Below are positions 36,520 to 45,215 of a stretch of DNA of 64,000 nucleotides, piece by piece. A model generated the notes under the pieces. The model ran no database searches. It was not told the origin of the DNA and was given only the letters and a program-made list of their open reading frames with translations. Each line of letters begins with the position of its first letter. Position 1 is the stretch's first letter. This DNA comes from an uncultured Bacteroidota bacterium. GTDB lineage: Bacteria; Bacteroidota; Bacteroidia; Bacteroidales; P3. The translations under genes were made by a program, and so were the position numbers. The stretch is from positions 62,001-126,000 of the forward strand of contig CACYKY010000006.1 of NCBI GenBank assembly GCA_902775135.1. Direction: 5' to 3'.

Positions 36520-37437
36520 TTAGTTGAATGAGATATATTCCTCGGGGTTGACAGGCGCCCCATTGACCCACATCTCAAAATGCAGATGAGGTCCCGGCTC
36601 TTGCATGCCCGAAGTGCCCACATAAGCCACCGGTTCGCCCGCCCTGACGGCGTCGCCCTGATGCTTGAGGAGCATGTTGGTGTTGCGATATACAGTGATG
36701 ACGTTGCCTGGATGCTGAATAGTAATAACATAGCCCGCATCGGCCGTGAACTGGGCCGAAACCACAGTGCCACCATAAGCGGCGTAGACAGGCTGTCCGG
36801 CAGTGCCGGAAATGTCGATGCCAAGATGTCGGCTGGTAGCATCGAAGGTCTTGAGTATCTTCCCTTTCAAGGGCGGATAGAAGAGATGCGACAGGGCCGG
36901 AGAACTCTCGGCATTGGGCACCGAGACCGTCGACGAGGTCTTCACCTCGTAGCGGTTATCCTCTCGCTCCACCTCGAGACGCAACAACGAGTCCTCTTCC
37001 GAACGTCGGTAAACGGCGGCCATCTGCTGCAGCGTAGACGACGTGTCCGCCAAGAGGGAATCGGCCTCGTGCCCCATCTCCTTGCCCGACAACACAGCCT
37101 GTATGGTCCCTACCATCCATTCCTGCTCGGACAGCAGGGTCTCCAGCGAGTCAATCTTGCGGGCATTGGCATAGGTCTGTTCCACCATAGCATTGTCGGT
37201 GTAGCCGGGAATCCATTCGCGCAACGGCGTGAAGGCAATGAGGACGGTGGTAAGGAGGATGAAGACAATGACCGTGATGCCGATGGTGACAAAAAGATTG
37301 ATACCCGACAACTGGAAGGAGAATTTCTCCTTGAAGGTGTCGGTGTCCATCACCACAAAGCGGTGCTTGTGCTTGATGACGTCGGTCACGGGCTTGCTAC
37401 GCAGCTTGGCCCACCATTCTTTTATCTTCATCGACAA
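36520..37437 (-). CDS. Membrane-anchored M23 (LytM) peptidase
   Basis: 305 aa. A cytoplasmic N-terminus of about 45 residues is followed by one membrane helix (LFVTIGITVIVFILLTTVLI), a coiled periplasmic stretch (ARKIDSLETLLSEQEWM), then the LytM domain (about 190-300). Zinc ligands are visible: HLGIDISG (HxxxD) and HLHFEMW (HxH). LytM proteins cut peptidoglycan cross-bridges or, when degenerate, activate amidases; here the ligand set is complete, so an active endopeptidase is likely. It starts the M23-dxr-rseP-permease unit. A large hairpin separates it from the PpiD-like gene upstream. Confidence 0.93.
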   Translation of the reverse strand: MSMKIKEWWAKLRSKPVTDVIKHKHRFVVMDTDTFKEKFSFQLSGINLFVTIGITVIVFILLTTVLIAFTPLREWIPGYTDNAMVEQTYANARKIDSLETLLSEQEWMVGTIQAVLSGKEMGHEADSLLADTSSTLQQMAAVYRRSEEDSLLRLEVEREDNRYEVKTSSTVSVPNAESSPALSHLFYPPLKGKILKTFDATSRHLGIDISGTAGQPVYAAYGGTVVSAQFTADAGYVITIQHPGNVITVYRNTNMLLKHQGDAVRAGEPVAYVGTSGMQEPGPHLHFEMWVNGAPVNPEEYISFN

Positions 37438-37450
37438 CGGCCTGTAAAAC

Positions 37451-37497
37451 TCAGCGAGTCAACGAGTCTGCTTGTTGTAGACCTGTTGACTCGCTGA
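37451..37497 (-). terminator. Hairpin between the PpiD-like gene and the M23 gene
   Basis: Thirteen-base perfect arms TCAGCGAGTCAAC / GTTGACTCGCTGA (37451-37463, 37485-37497) around a 21-base loop with a further inner GTCT/AGAC pair. On the minus strand it is followed by GTTTTAC, only a modest T run. It is either a terminator or an attenuator inside a longer operon. Confidence 0.65.
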
Positions 37498-37524
37498 TGG
37501 ATGTTTCTTTTTGACTACTATTGT

Positions 37525-39639
37525 TTAGAAGTGTTCGTTGCGGGTATCCTCGATGTTGGCTTTCATGCGAAGCACTTCGGTAATCTGGCGGACTTTATTG
37601 CGGTAACCCTGCTCGAGCTGCACGCGCATCATGTCGGCGTTCATACCCTCAGCCGGAGCCTTGCTGTCCACCTGCACCATGTACACGGCGCTGGCACCCT
37701 TGACGGGGTTGGTCATACCGCTCTTGGTGGCGGCAATGACCGACTGCACCTTGGGCTCCATACCGAACTTGCCGAAATAGCTGTTGCCGTAGGCCACACT
37801 GTCGAGGGTGTCAACGGGCATGTTCACCTTGGTGGCGAAGGAGTTGATGTCCTTGGCAACTTTGGCAGCCTCTTCGGCACGGGCCAGCTGCATCTCGGCT
37901 TTCTTGTCGCGGCGCACTTCCTGCTCAATCATAGGACGCACCTGCTCGAGGGTGGCATAGCCTTTCTTGTAGATTTCCTTCAGCGTGGCGATGACATAGG
38001 CGCCATCGCACTCATAGACCTGGTCGGTCACAGCACCCAGCTGAGTCTCTTTGTTGAAGGCCCAACGGACAATCTCACGGGCATTACGTACACCGGAGAG
38101 GCTCTCCGACATCATGGCCAGACGGTCGTTGCGCACCTGCAGGTTCTCCTGCTGGGCACTGGCCTCGAACGATTTCATAGTACGGTTCTGCGAAGCAAAC
38201 TTGTGAGCAGCGGTGTAGACAGCATCATTGGTGGCCTTCGAAGGCTCAATCTCGCGGGTAATGAGGGCCACGCGGTATTTCTTGGTGGCGGGGGTCTTGT
38301 CGGTGACCTTCACAATGAAGTAGCCGATACCATCGGGACGCTCATAGATGAAGTGGCCTCCCACGGGGGTGTTGACAATCTGCTCGTTCAGCACACCGTA
38401 ACCGCCATCGAGCTGCCATTCCATGTCACCATGGGTCTCTCCTTTCTGGGGGTCGTCGCTGAACTGCTCCACAGCATCTTCGAAGCTGATGCGGTTGGCA
38501 TTGAGCATGGCCAGCACACTGTCGGCCAGGTGTTTTGCCTGCTCCTCACTACGGGTGGTGATGTTGGCACCCACCTTATTGTTGAAGATATAGATGACGC
38601 TGGCGCGAAGGCTGTCGGGACGCACGGCGGTGCCCATCACCTTGGCCATCATCCACTCGTTGCCCACAATGGCGGGCTCAATCATGGTGCCGGGGGCGGC
38701 AGCCTCGATCTGAGCATCCAGAGGTGCACGGAAGCTGCTGGCTTTGACATAGCTGGAGTCGTAGCTGCGGTGCGACTCGCCGTTGACGAAGAAGGGAATC
38801 TCCTCGTCTTCGATGGTCTGGAACTCGGCCCAGGTCTTCTGCACGGACGACTCAATGTCGGCCAGGTCGGCAGGAGTGGGGTTCACGGGGAAGACAATGA
38901 ACTCGATATCGCGAAGCTCTTCGGCCACGCGGAACTCGTTCTTGTGCTCGTCATAGTATTTCTTGTAGTCGGCATCGCCAAGGGTCACCTCTTCATCGCT
39001 CACGCTCTGGAAGGGCAAAGCCACCACTCGGACATTGGAGACCTCCTGAGTATAGGCAGCAACCTTCTCCGCAAGGGCCTTGGGCATATAGAAACCGGAG
39101 AGGATCAGCGAAGCATACTTCTGCTGCATGCGGTCGCGCTTCACAGCCTTCTCAAGTTCCACCCACTGCAGGCGCTGGTTGGTGTCCATGGCGCTGAGGT
39201 TCTCGATGGTGCGACGCACGCCGATGGTGTCGTACACTCCCGTCTGGGGGTTGGTGAAATACTGACGCAGATAGGGGTGGATGAATTTGCCGGTGTACAT
39301 GTCGCCCATCTCATTGGCGGTCACCTGCAGCCCCAGCTTGCTGGCCTGCTCCTCAAAGAGGGTCTCCTCGACAAACTCGCCCCACACGCTCTCGCGGATA
39401 CGGCTCTGCATCTCGGCCGGAACCTGGGCAACCTGCTGCTGCATTTTGTAGTTAGTCTCGGCACGTTCCACCAATTCGTCGAAGCGCTGACGTGTCATCG
39501 TCTCGCCGTTCACAGAGCCCATGTCGGGCATGCCGCCGCGATTCTTGGTCAGGTCGCCAAGGATGAACGCAATAATAGCAATACCGACAAGCAGTACTGC
39601 CACCCACGAATGTTTTCTAATACTTCCGATAATTCCCAT
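37525..39639 (-). CDS. PpiD/SurA-like periplasmic peptidyl-prolyl isomerase
   Basis: 704 aa. One N-terminal membrane anchor (WVAVLLVGIAIIAFILGDLT) is followed by a SurA-N-like helical chaperone region (about 40-260: VNGETMTRQRFDELVERA). A parvulin domain follows at about 340-440 with ISFEDAVEQFSDDPQKGETHG and GGHFIYERPDGIGYFIVKVT. A second, weaker parvulin-like or helical region extends to the end. It helps fold exported and outer-membrane proteins in the periplasm, useful for a cell making 2000-residue T9SS cargo. It has its own -7 element (TACTTTTG) about 77 bases upstream. In an organism with several such genes the exact orthology (PpiD versus SurA) stays open. Confidence 0.93.
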   Translation of the reverse strand: MGIIGSIRKHSWVAVLLVGIAIIAFILGDLTKNRGGMPDMGSVNGETMTRQRFDELVERAETNYKMQQQVAQVPAEMQSRIRESVWGEFVEETLFEEQASKLGLQVTANEMGDMYTGKFIHPYLRQYFTNPQTGVYDTIGVRRTIENLSAMDTNQRLQWVELEKAVKRDRMQQKYASLILSGFYMPKALAEKVAAYTQEVSNVRVVALPFQSVSDEEVTLGDADYKKYYDEHKNEFRVAEELRDIEFIVFPVNPTPADLADIESSVQKTWAEFQTIEDEEIPFFVNGESHRSYDSSYVKASSFRAPLDAQIEAAAPGTMIEPAIVGNEWMMAKVMGTAVRPDSLRASVIYIFNNKVGANITTRSEEQAKHLADSVLAMLNANRISFEDAVEQFSDDPQKGETHGDMEWQLDGGYGVLNEQIVNTPVGGHFIYERPDGIGYFIVKVTDKTPATKKYRVALITREIEPSKATNDAVYTAAHKFASQNRTMKSFEASAQQENLQVRNDRLAMMSESLSGVRNAREIVRWAFNKETQLGAVTDQVYECDGAYVIATLKEIYKKGYATLEQVRPMIEQEVRRDKKAEMQLARAEEAAKVAKDINSFATKVNMPVDTLDSVAYGNSYFGKFGMEPKVQSVIAATKSGMTNPVKGASAVYMVQVDSKAPAEGMNADMMRVQLEQGYRNKVRQITEVLRMKANIEDTRNEHF

Positions 39640-39876
39640 TTTGTTTAGTTGTTTTTAGCGCACTAAGTGCTTTTTTGTTATTATTTTTATTTAATTTTTT
39701 CTTTAAATTAAGGTTGCAAAAGTACAAAGAATTATTTTTGTGGAAAAATTTTTTTTACTCCTAACTCAACTCCAAATTCGTAAAATACATGGAATCAGCA
39801 CCGAATGCCATCAATTTTTCTTCCTCTACAATGGCTTCCCTCCCCACAAAAACACTCCTTCGATGCTCTGCGGCAT
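39640..39876. other. Intergenic region between the PpiD-like gene and cdd
   Basis: It holds the PpiD-like promoter element and an AT-rich leader. The part nearer cdd (39750-39876) has no visible terminator or gene. Confidence 0.5.
39717..39724 (-). promoter_or_regulatory. -7 promoter element of the PpiD-like gene
   Basis: Minus strand TACTTTTG followed by C; no TTTG at the usual upstream distance. Confidence 0.55.
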
Positions 39877-40347
39877 TCAAAAATCGAACGAAAAAGGAAG
39901 CAAACTCGCCACACTGGGGAACACCCTCACACGGTCGCCTCTCAGATAGCACAACACCCTCATCGGTCGCCCCTGACGCTGCTCGTACTCCATCAGCACC
40001 TGTCGGCAAGCACCGCAAGGCGACGCCTCACACAACTCGCCCTTCTCGTTCCGCCCCACAATGGCCAGGGCATCATAGCTTTGCACATCTCTCCGCTGTG
40101 CCGATGCGGCGAAGACGGCCGTGCGCTCGGCACAAAGACCCGAGGGATAGGCGGCGTTCTCCTGATTGTTGCCACACACAACCGTGCCGTCGGCCAGGCG
40201 CAGCGCTGCGCCCACATGGAAGTGCGAATATGGGGCATAGGCACCGTCAGCGGCTTCAACAGCCCGCTGCATCAATTCACGGTCGTCATCGCCGGGAAGC
40301 GCATCCAAATCAAATTCTTGATATTTGATTACCAATTCTTTATCCAT
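39877..40347 (-). CDS. cdd: Cytidine deaminase
   Basis: 156 aa, the homotetrameric small form. It deaminates cytidine and deoxycytidine to (deoxy)uridine in pyrimidine salvage. The zinc and catalytic motif is CAERTAVF (Cys-Ala-Glu), with the other two zinc cysteines in SPCGACRQVLMEY. Substrate binding is in APYSHFHVGAAL and NNQENAAYPSG. A -7 element (TATTTTTG) lies 25 bases upstream. The next gene, on the opposite strand, starts 230 bases away. Confidence 0.97.
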   Translation of the reverse strand: MDKELVIKYQEFDLDALPGDDDRELMQRAVEAADGAYAPYSHFHVGAALRLADGTVVCGNNQENAAYPSGLCAERTAVFAASAQRRDVQSYDALAIVGRNEKGELCEASPCGACRQVLMEYEQRQGRPMRVLCYLRGDRVRVFPSVASLLPFSFDF

Positions 40348-40371
40348 TTCTGTCCATTCTTTTTCTCATTG

Positions 40372-40379
40372 CAAAAATA
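40372..40379 (-). promoter_or_regulatory. -7 promoter element of cdd
   Basis: Minus strand TATTTTTG followed by C; no well-spaced -33 element. The remaining divergent spacer up to the polymerase ATG at 40579 shows no clear plus-strand promoter and no SOS-box-like palindrome. Confidence 0.55.
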
Positions 40380-40578
40380 AACAAAAATTCCAAATCACCA
40401 ATACCCTTTCATAATCAGTTGAAAAAGAGCATCTCCCAGCCACCTGACAGGAAATCGCGAAAGTTTCTCTGGCATACGCAAAGAAAGACACTCTTATTGA
40501 CGAACCGTGGGAACGAAGACACACAATATTTTCCCTTTTCAGACGTTTATCTGCTGCCAAAGGTTTTTATTGCCACCC

Positions 40579-42075
40579 ATGCCGGCCACCCGTACATATA
40601 TCGCCATCGACCTCAAGTCGTTCTACGCCTCGGTAGAGTGCGTCGAGCGAGGGCTCGACCCGCTGACCACCAACCTGGTGGTGGCCGATGCCAGCCGCAC
40701 CGAGAAGACCATCTGCCTGGCGGTGACGCCGTCACTCAAGGCCTATGGTATCGGCGGCCGTGCACGCCTGTTCGAGGTGGTACAACGCGTGCGGCAGGTC
40801 AATGCCCAGCGACGCCGCAACGCCCCTGGATGGCAGTTGCAAGGCGAAGCCACCAACAGCATCGAGCTGGCTACACATCCGGAGAAGGCCTTGGGCTACC
40901 TGGTGGCTCCTCCTCGCATGGCCTACTACATCGATTACAGCGCACGCATCTATAGCATCTACCTCAAGTACATAGCCCCCGAGGACATACATGTCTACTC
41001 CGTCGACGAGGTGTTCATGGATGTCACCAACTATTTGGGAACATACAAGATAAGCGCCCACGAACTGGCTCGGCGCATGATTGCGCATGTGCTGCGCGAG
41101 ACGGGCATCACCGCCACCGCCGGCATCGGAACCAACCTCTACCTCTGCAAGGTGGCCATGGACATCGTTGCCAAGCACATACCCGCCGACAAAGACGGTG
41201 TGCGCATCGCCGAACTGGACGAGATGGGTTATCGCCAACAGCTTTGGGACCACCGGCCACTGACCGATTTCTGGCGCGTGGGACGCGGCATAGCACACAA
41301 ACTCGAGGCCTGCGGCATGCACACAATGGGCGATGTGGCTCGCCAATCCATCGACAACGAGGAGCTTCTGTACAAACTCTTCGGCGTCAACGCCGAACTG
41401 CTCATCGACCACGCCTGGGGTTGGGAGCCCTGCACGATGGCTGCCATCAAGAGCTATCGCCCTCGCAGCAATTCCTTCTCCTCCGGTCAGGTGCTCTCCG
41501 AACCCTATTCCTTCAAGAAAGCCCGCGTGGTGATGCGCGAAATGGCCGATGCTATGGCCCTCAAACTGGTGAGCCTCCGCTTGGTGACCAGTCAGGTGAG
41601 CATTTACGTCAACTATGACTCAGCGAGCTTGGAACAAGGCACCTACACCGGCGACATCGTTGGCGACTACTACGGCCGCGACGTGCCCAAACCGGCACAC
41701 GCCGGCACCAACCTCCCCCACCCCACCTCGTCGGCTCGCATCCTCACCGAGGTCGCCATGCAGCTCTTCGACCAATGCGTGAACCCCAAACTGCTTGTCC
41801 GTCGGCTCACCATTGTTGTCAATCAGGTGATTGACGAGAACGACAGCAGCGTCACCCACCCGGTCACTCAGCTCGATATGTTCACCGACTACGAGCAGGT
41901 GGAACGCGATCACAAGGCCGAAAAGAACGCCCTCGACAAGGAACGCCGCATGCAGGAGGCCGTGATCAACATCAAACGCAAGTTCAACAAAAACGCCATC
42001 TTCAAAGGGATGGACCTTGAAGAAGGTGCCACGGCCCGCGACCGAAACAGTCAGATAGGAGGCCACAAGGCTTAA
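40579..42075 (+). CDS. Y-family DNA polymerase (UmuC/DinB-like), 498 aa
   Basis: Lesion-bypass polymerase. The start is chosen at the ATG at 40579 (MPATRTYIAIDLKSFYASVE), since the catalytic palm begins at once with the metal-binding Asp; an in-frame ATG 24 codons upstream adds unrelated sequence. Other marks: YSVDEVFMD with the second and third acidic residues, TATAGIGTNLYLCKVAMD, and the thumb region VGRGIAHKLEACGMHT. The little-finger domain ends in a likely sliding-clamp motif, QLDMF, near residue 435. An insertion after SLKAYGIGGRARLFEV (about 40 residues) and the extended C-terminus make it longer than E. coli DinB (about 350 aa). It resembles the class found with YolD-like partners, and such a gene follows 26 bases later. 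Confidence 0.93.
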   Translation: MPATRTYIAIDLKSFYASVECVERGLDPLTTNLVVADASRTEKTICLAVTPSLKAYGIGGRARLFEVVQRVRQVNAQRRRNAPGWQLQGEATNSIELATHPEKALGYLVAPPRMAYYIDYSARIYSIYLKYIAPEDIHVYSVDEVFMDVTNYLGTYKISAHELARRMIAHVLRETGITATAGIGTNLYLCKVAMDIVAKHIPADKDGVRIAELDEMGYRQQLWDHRPLTDFWRVGRGIAHKLEACGMHTMGDVARQSIDNEELLYKLFGVNAELLIDHAWGWEPCTMAAIKSYRPRSNSFSSGQVLSEPYSFKKARVVMREMADAMALKLVSLRLVTSQVSIYVNYDSASLEQGTYTGDIVGDYYGRDVPKPAHAGTNLPHPTSSARILTEVAMQLFDQCVNPKLLVRRLTIVVNQVIDENDSSVTHPVTQLDMFTDYEQVERDHKAEKNALDKERRMQEAVINIKRKFNKNAIFKGMDLEEGATARDRNSQIGGHKA

Positions 42076-42101
42076 TTAAGAGTCAACAAGAGTTTAGCTA
42101 T

Positions 42102-42314
42102 ATGGATTACAACGATATCATCAACCTCCCACACCATGTGTCGACCCACTTTCCACGCATGACTTTGGAAAACAGGGCCGCCCAGTTTGCTCCCTTCGCC
42201 GCCCTGACGGGTCTCGAAGCCGCCATCCAACGCGCCGCCAAACACCCCGACGAACAGGTCTATTTCGACGACGACATGATACAAAGTCTTTACAATGAAC
42301 CCTTTGACGAATAG
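42102..42314 (+). CDS. YolD-like small protein, 70 aa
   Basis: MDYNDIINLPHHVSTHFPRM followed by ENRAAQFAPFAALTGLEAAI is the signature of short YolD-like proteins (DUF1819/YolD group) found next to UmuC-type polymerases, mainly in Firmicutes and their mobile elements, and in some Bacteroidetes. YolD is thought to be a UmuD-like accessory of the polymerase; that is family knowledge, not shown here. It is acidic at the C-terminus, cytoplasmic, and spaced 26 bases from the polymerase gene, so it forms a two-gene unit with it. dus starts 6 bases after its stop. Confidence 0.85.
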   Translation: MDYNDIINLPHHVSTHFPRMTLENRAAQFAPFAALTGLEAAIQRAAKHPDEQVYFDDDMIQSLYNEPFDE

Positions 42315-42320
42315 CAAAAC

Positions 42321-43382
42321 ATGAGCCACACCGACAATATCCCCACCGCGACCGATACTTCGGTATCGTCCTCTCACTCCCCTTCACTCTCTTTCACTCC
42401 CACTCACTCCCCTTCACTCCCTTTCACTCCCTCTCACTCCCCCATCATAGGCCTCTCCCCCATGGACGACATTACCGACCTGCCCTTCCGCCAACTGTGC
42501 AAGGAGATGGGGGCCGACCTGCTCATCACCGAGTTCATCGCCTCCGAAGCACTCAACCGCGATGCCGAAAAGAGTTTTCGCAAGATGCGCTTCACTCCTG
42601 AGCAACGGCCCATTGGCATACAGGTCTTTGGCGCCGACGAAGAGGAGCTCCTGCAATGCCTTGAAGTGGTGGAACAGGCCCAACCCGACTTCATCGACAT
42701 CAACTGGGGCTGCCCAGTACGCAAGGTAGCAGGCAAGGGCGCCGGTTCAGGCATCTTGCAAGATATTCCTAAGATGCTTAAAATCACCTCCTCTATGGTC
42801 CAGCGGGCCCACCTTCCGGTCACCGTCAAAACCCGTTTGGCATACAACGCTGATTCCATGCCTGTTACCGATTTCGCTGAGGCACTCCAAGACACCGGTA
42901 TCTCGGCCCTCAGCATCCACGGACGCACTAAGGCTCAGATGTATAGCGGCGTTGCCGATTGGTCCATGATAGGCAAGGTGAAAAACAATCCACGCATCCA
43001 CATCCCCATCTTCGGCAACGGCGATGTCTCTTCCGCCGCGCAAGCCATTGATAACAAGAATCGTTACGGCGTCGACGGCATCCTCATCGGCCGCGCTGCC
43101 ATCGGCAACCCCTGGATTTTCGAGCAATGCCAAAGGGCCTTCCAAGGGCTTCCCGAAAGGGAAATCTCTGTCGCCGAACGCGTCGACGTCTGCCGCCGCC
43201 ACCTCCAGGCCGCCATCGACTTCAAAGGCGAGCGCACCGCCATCTTCGAGATGCGTAAGCACTATGGCAACTACTTCCGCGGACTCTTCAATTTCAAACC
43301 CTTCCGCCTGGCTCTCGTCGCCACACCCACAGCTGAGGCCACCTTCGAGGTCCTCAACCGCATCAAGGAACACTACCAATAG
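42321..43382 (+). CDS. dus: tRNA-dihydrouridine synthase
   Basis: 353 aa FMN/NADPH enzyme that reduces uridines in the tRNA D-loop. The core starts at IIGLSPMDDITDLPFRQLCK (FMN loop), followed by QVFGADEEELLQCLE, DINWGCPVRKVAGKGAG with the catalytic cysteine, VTVKTRL, SIHGRTKAQMYSG, PIFGNGDVSSA and DGILIGRAAIGNPW. Odd: the first about 45 residues are not part of the fold. They come from a ten-base tandem repeat and read as Ser/Thr/Pro/His-rich (SHSPSLSFTPTHSP). The first ATG of the core (42462) would remove the first beta strand, so translation through the repeat is more likely. The same repeat occurs downstream of galK. Confidence 0.95.
   Translation: MSHTDNIPTATDTSVSSSHSPSLSFTPTHSPSLPFTPSHSPIIGLSPMDDITDLPFRQLCKEMGADLLITEFIASEALNRDAEKSFRKMRFTPEQRPIGIQVFGADEEELLQCLEVVEQAQPDFIDINWGCPVRKVAGKGAGSGILQDIPKMLKITSSMVQRAHLPVTVKTRLAYNADSMPVTDFAEALQDTGISALSIHGRTKAQMYSGVADWSMIGKVKNNPRIHIPIFGNGDVSSAAQAIDNKNRYGVDGILIGRAAIGNPWIFEQCQRAFQGLPEREISVAERVDVCRRHLQAAIDFKGERTAIFEMRKHYGNYFRGLFNFKPFRLALVATPTAEATFEVLNRIKEHYQ
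42371..42440 (+). repeat. Seven tandem 10-bp repeats in the 5' part of dus
   Basis: Seven adjacent copies of a 10-mer of the form CYTTCACTCC, with changes mainly in the first three bases. They are translated as the Ser/Pro-rich N-terminal tail of Dus. A six-copy array of the same unit lies at 47421-47480. Confidence 0.9.
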
Positions 43383-43430
43383 TATATTAATACCGTTGCG
43401 GCACAATAAAAAAGCATTCTTTGCGTTGAT

Positions 43431-43892
43431 ATGCCGGTTATGGAAGAAAAAAACGTCATAGAAATCAAAAACAAACGCGCCGCCTACGAGTACTTCCTCA
43501 TGGACGAGTACACAGCAGGCATCGTGCTGATGGGCAGTGAGATCAAAAGCATCCGCGAAGGCAAAGCCAACCTCAACGATGCCTGGTGCACCTTCATCGG
43601 CAACGAACTGTTTGTGCGCGACATGCACATCTCCGAATACAAGTTCGGCTCCTACTGGGGACACCAGGCCAAGCGCGACCGCAAACTCCTTCTCAACCGG
43701 CGCGAACTGCGCAAACTTCAGAACAAAATCAAAGAACGCGGATATACCATCGTGCCCGAACTGCTCTTCGTCAACCCCCAGGGCTACGCCAAACTCACCA
43801 TAGCCCTCGCCAAGGGCAAACACCACTACGACAAGCGCGAGACCATCAAGGCAAAGGATTCGCGGCGCGATATGGAAAGGGAGCTGGCATAG
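43431..43892 (+). CDS. smpB: SsrA-binding protein
   Basis: 153 aa beta-barrel partner of tmRNA in ribosome rescue. Signature stretches: [74 protein letters not shown], and the basic tail [20 protein letters not shown]. The ATG at 43440 ([10 protein letters not shown]) is an equally good start. The spacer before it (43383-43430) shows no clear promoter. It is followed 40 bases later by the aspartate kinase gene; that gap carries two copies of AGTAGTTAAG or close variants. The tmRNA gene itself is not in the window. Confidence 0.98.
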   Translation: MPVMEEKNVIEIKNKRAAYEYFLMDEYTAGIVLMGSEIKSIREGKANLNDAWCTFIGNELFVRDMHISEYKFGSYWGHQAKRDRKLLLNRRELRKLQNKIKERGYTIVPELLFVNPQGYAKLTIALAKGKHHYDKRETIKAKDSRRDMERELA

Positions 43893-43932
43893 CAGAGTAG
43901 TTAAGTAGACAGTAGTTAAGTATTTAAAAAAA

Positions 43933-45204
43933 ATGAAGGTATTTAAGTTCGGTGGAGCTTCGGTCAATAGCGCCGATGCCGTGCGTAATATGGCACAGAT
44001 CGTGCAAACCCACTTGGAATCAGATCCTTTAGTGGTTGTCGTCTCAGCTATGGGCAAAACAACCAACCTCCTGGAAAAACTCGTTCCTGGGTGCGCAGGC
44101 AACGCTCCCGCGCACGAACTTCGCCATCAACTGGAAGACTATCACCGCGACATCGCCGCCGCCCTGATACCTGGCGACGACGACGTGCAACAGAAGATTG
44201 GCACCCTGCTCAATAGTTTGGACACCCTCTGCGCAACCCTGCCACCCGACGCCGAACACTACAACTATAACTACGACCAGGTGGTCAGCCATGGCGAACT
44301 GCTCTCCACCACCATCATCGCCCACTATCTCAACCACCTTGGAATCAATACTCAATGGATCGACGCACGGCAGGTTATCGTCACCGACCACCACCACCGC
44401 GAAGGGCGTGTGGACTGGGAGGCCACCCATGCCGAGTGCAACCTGTTCAACGACTTGACAGAGGGACATCAGGTAGCGCTCACCCAAGGCTTTATCGCCG
44501 CCACTTCCAACATGAAGACCACCACCCTCGGTCGCGAGGGGTCCGACTACTCGGCCGCCATCCTGGCCTACTGCCTCGGAGCCGAGAGCGTCACCATTTG
44601 GAAAGACGTGCCCGGCTTCCTCAATGCAGACCCCAAGTTCTTCCCCGACACCGTAAAAATCAACCAGATACCATACGACGAAGCCATCGAGCTGGCCTAC
44701 TATGGAGCCTCCGTCATCCATCCCAAGACCGTCAAACCCCTTCAAAACCTCGGCATCCCCCTTTTCATCCGCTCCTTCCTCAGCCCCGAAAGCGAAGGGT
44801 CAGTCATCGGCAACTTCCGCACCATCAGCCCCGAGACACCGCTCTACATCTTCCGCAACGATCAGATTCTCCTCTCCATCTATCCACGCGACTACTCCTT
44901 CATCGCCGAGGACAACCTGCAGGTCATCTTTGGCCTGCTCAGCGAGATAGGCATCCGCGTTAATCTGATGCAGAACTCGGCCCTGAGTTTCTCCATCTGT
45001 GTGGACAACAACAAGCAGCTCGTCGGCCGCCTGGTGGAGGGTCTGAAGAACATGTTCCTTGTGCGTTACAACGAAAACCTGCAACTCGTCACCATCCGTT
45101 TCTATACCCAGCAGGTCATCGACCGCATCGTCGCCGGCCGCCGCATCCTCCTGGAGCAGCGCAGCCGCACCACAGAACAGCTTGTCGTCCCTCTGGAACA
45201 ATAA
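43933..45204 (+). CDS. lysC: Aspartate kinase (monofunctional)
   Basis: 423 aa. Phosphorylates aspartate at the head of the lysine, threonine and methionine pathways. The kinase domain opens with KVFKFGGASV (usual form KFGGTSV, here Ala for Thr); ATP and substrate regions follow in VVVVSAMGKTTNLL, SHGELLSTTI, GFIAATSNMKTTTLGREGSD and WKDVPGFLNADP. Two C-terminal ACT domains (about 300-420) suggest feedback control by an amino-acid end product. There is no homoserine dehydrogenase fusion. It is followed closely by galM, so an unusual mixed unit (smpB-lysC-galM-galK) is likely, with spacings of 40, 11 and 3 bases. Confidence 0.95.
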   Translation: MKVFKFGGASVNSADAVRNMAQIVQTHLESDPLVVVVSAMGKTTNLLEKLVPGCAGNAPAHELRHQLEDYHRDIAAALIPGDDDVQQKIGTLLNSLDTLCATLPPDAEHYNYNYDQVVSHGELLSTTIIAHYLNHLGINTQWIDARQVIVTDHHHREGRVDWEATHAECNLFNDLTEGHQVALTQGFIAATSNMKTTTLGREGSDYSAAILAYCLGAESVTIWKDVPGFLNADPKFFPDTVKINQIPYDEAIELAYYGASVIHPKTVKPLQNLGIPLFIRSFLSPESEGSVIGNFRTISPETPLYIFRNDQILLSIYPRDYSFIAEDNLQVIFGLLSEIGIRVNLMQNSALSFSICVDNNKQLVGRLVEGLKNMFLVRYNENLQLVTIRFYTQQVIDRIVAGRRILLEQRSRTTEQLVVPLEQ

Positions 45205-45215
45205 CGTTATCCGTA

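Noticed and set aside
37501..39648. A 715-codon plus-strand open frame
   Set aside because: Antisense shadow of the PpiD-like gene, His/Leu/Gly-rich, with no motifs.
42371..42440. Possible CRISPR array
   Set aside because: The units are contiguous 10-mers with no spacers; it is a simple tandem repeat.
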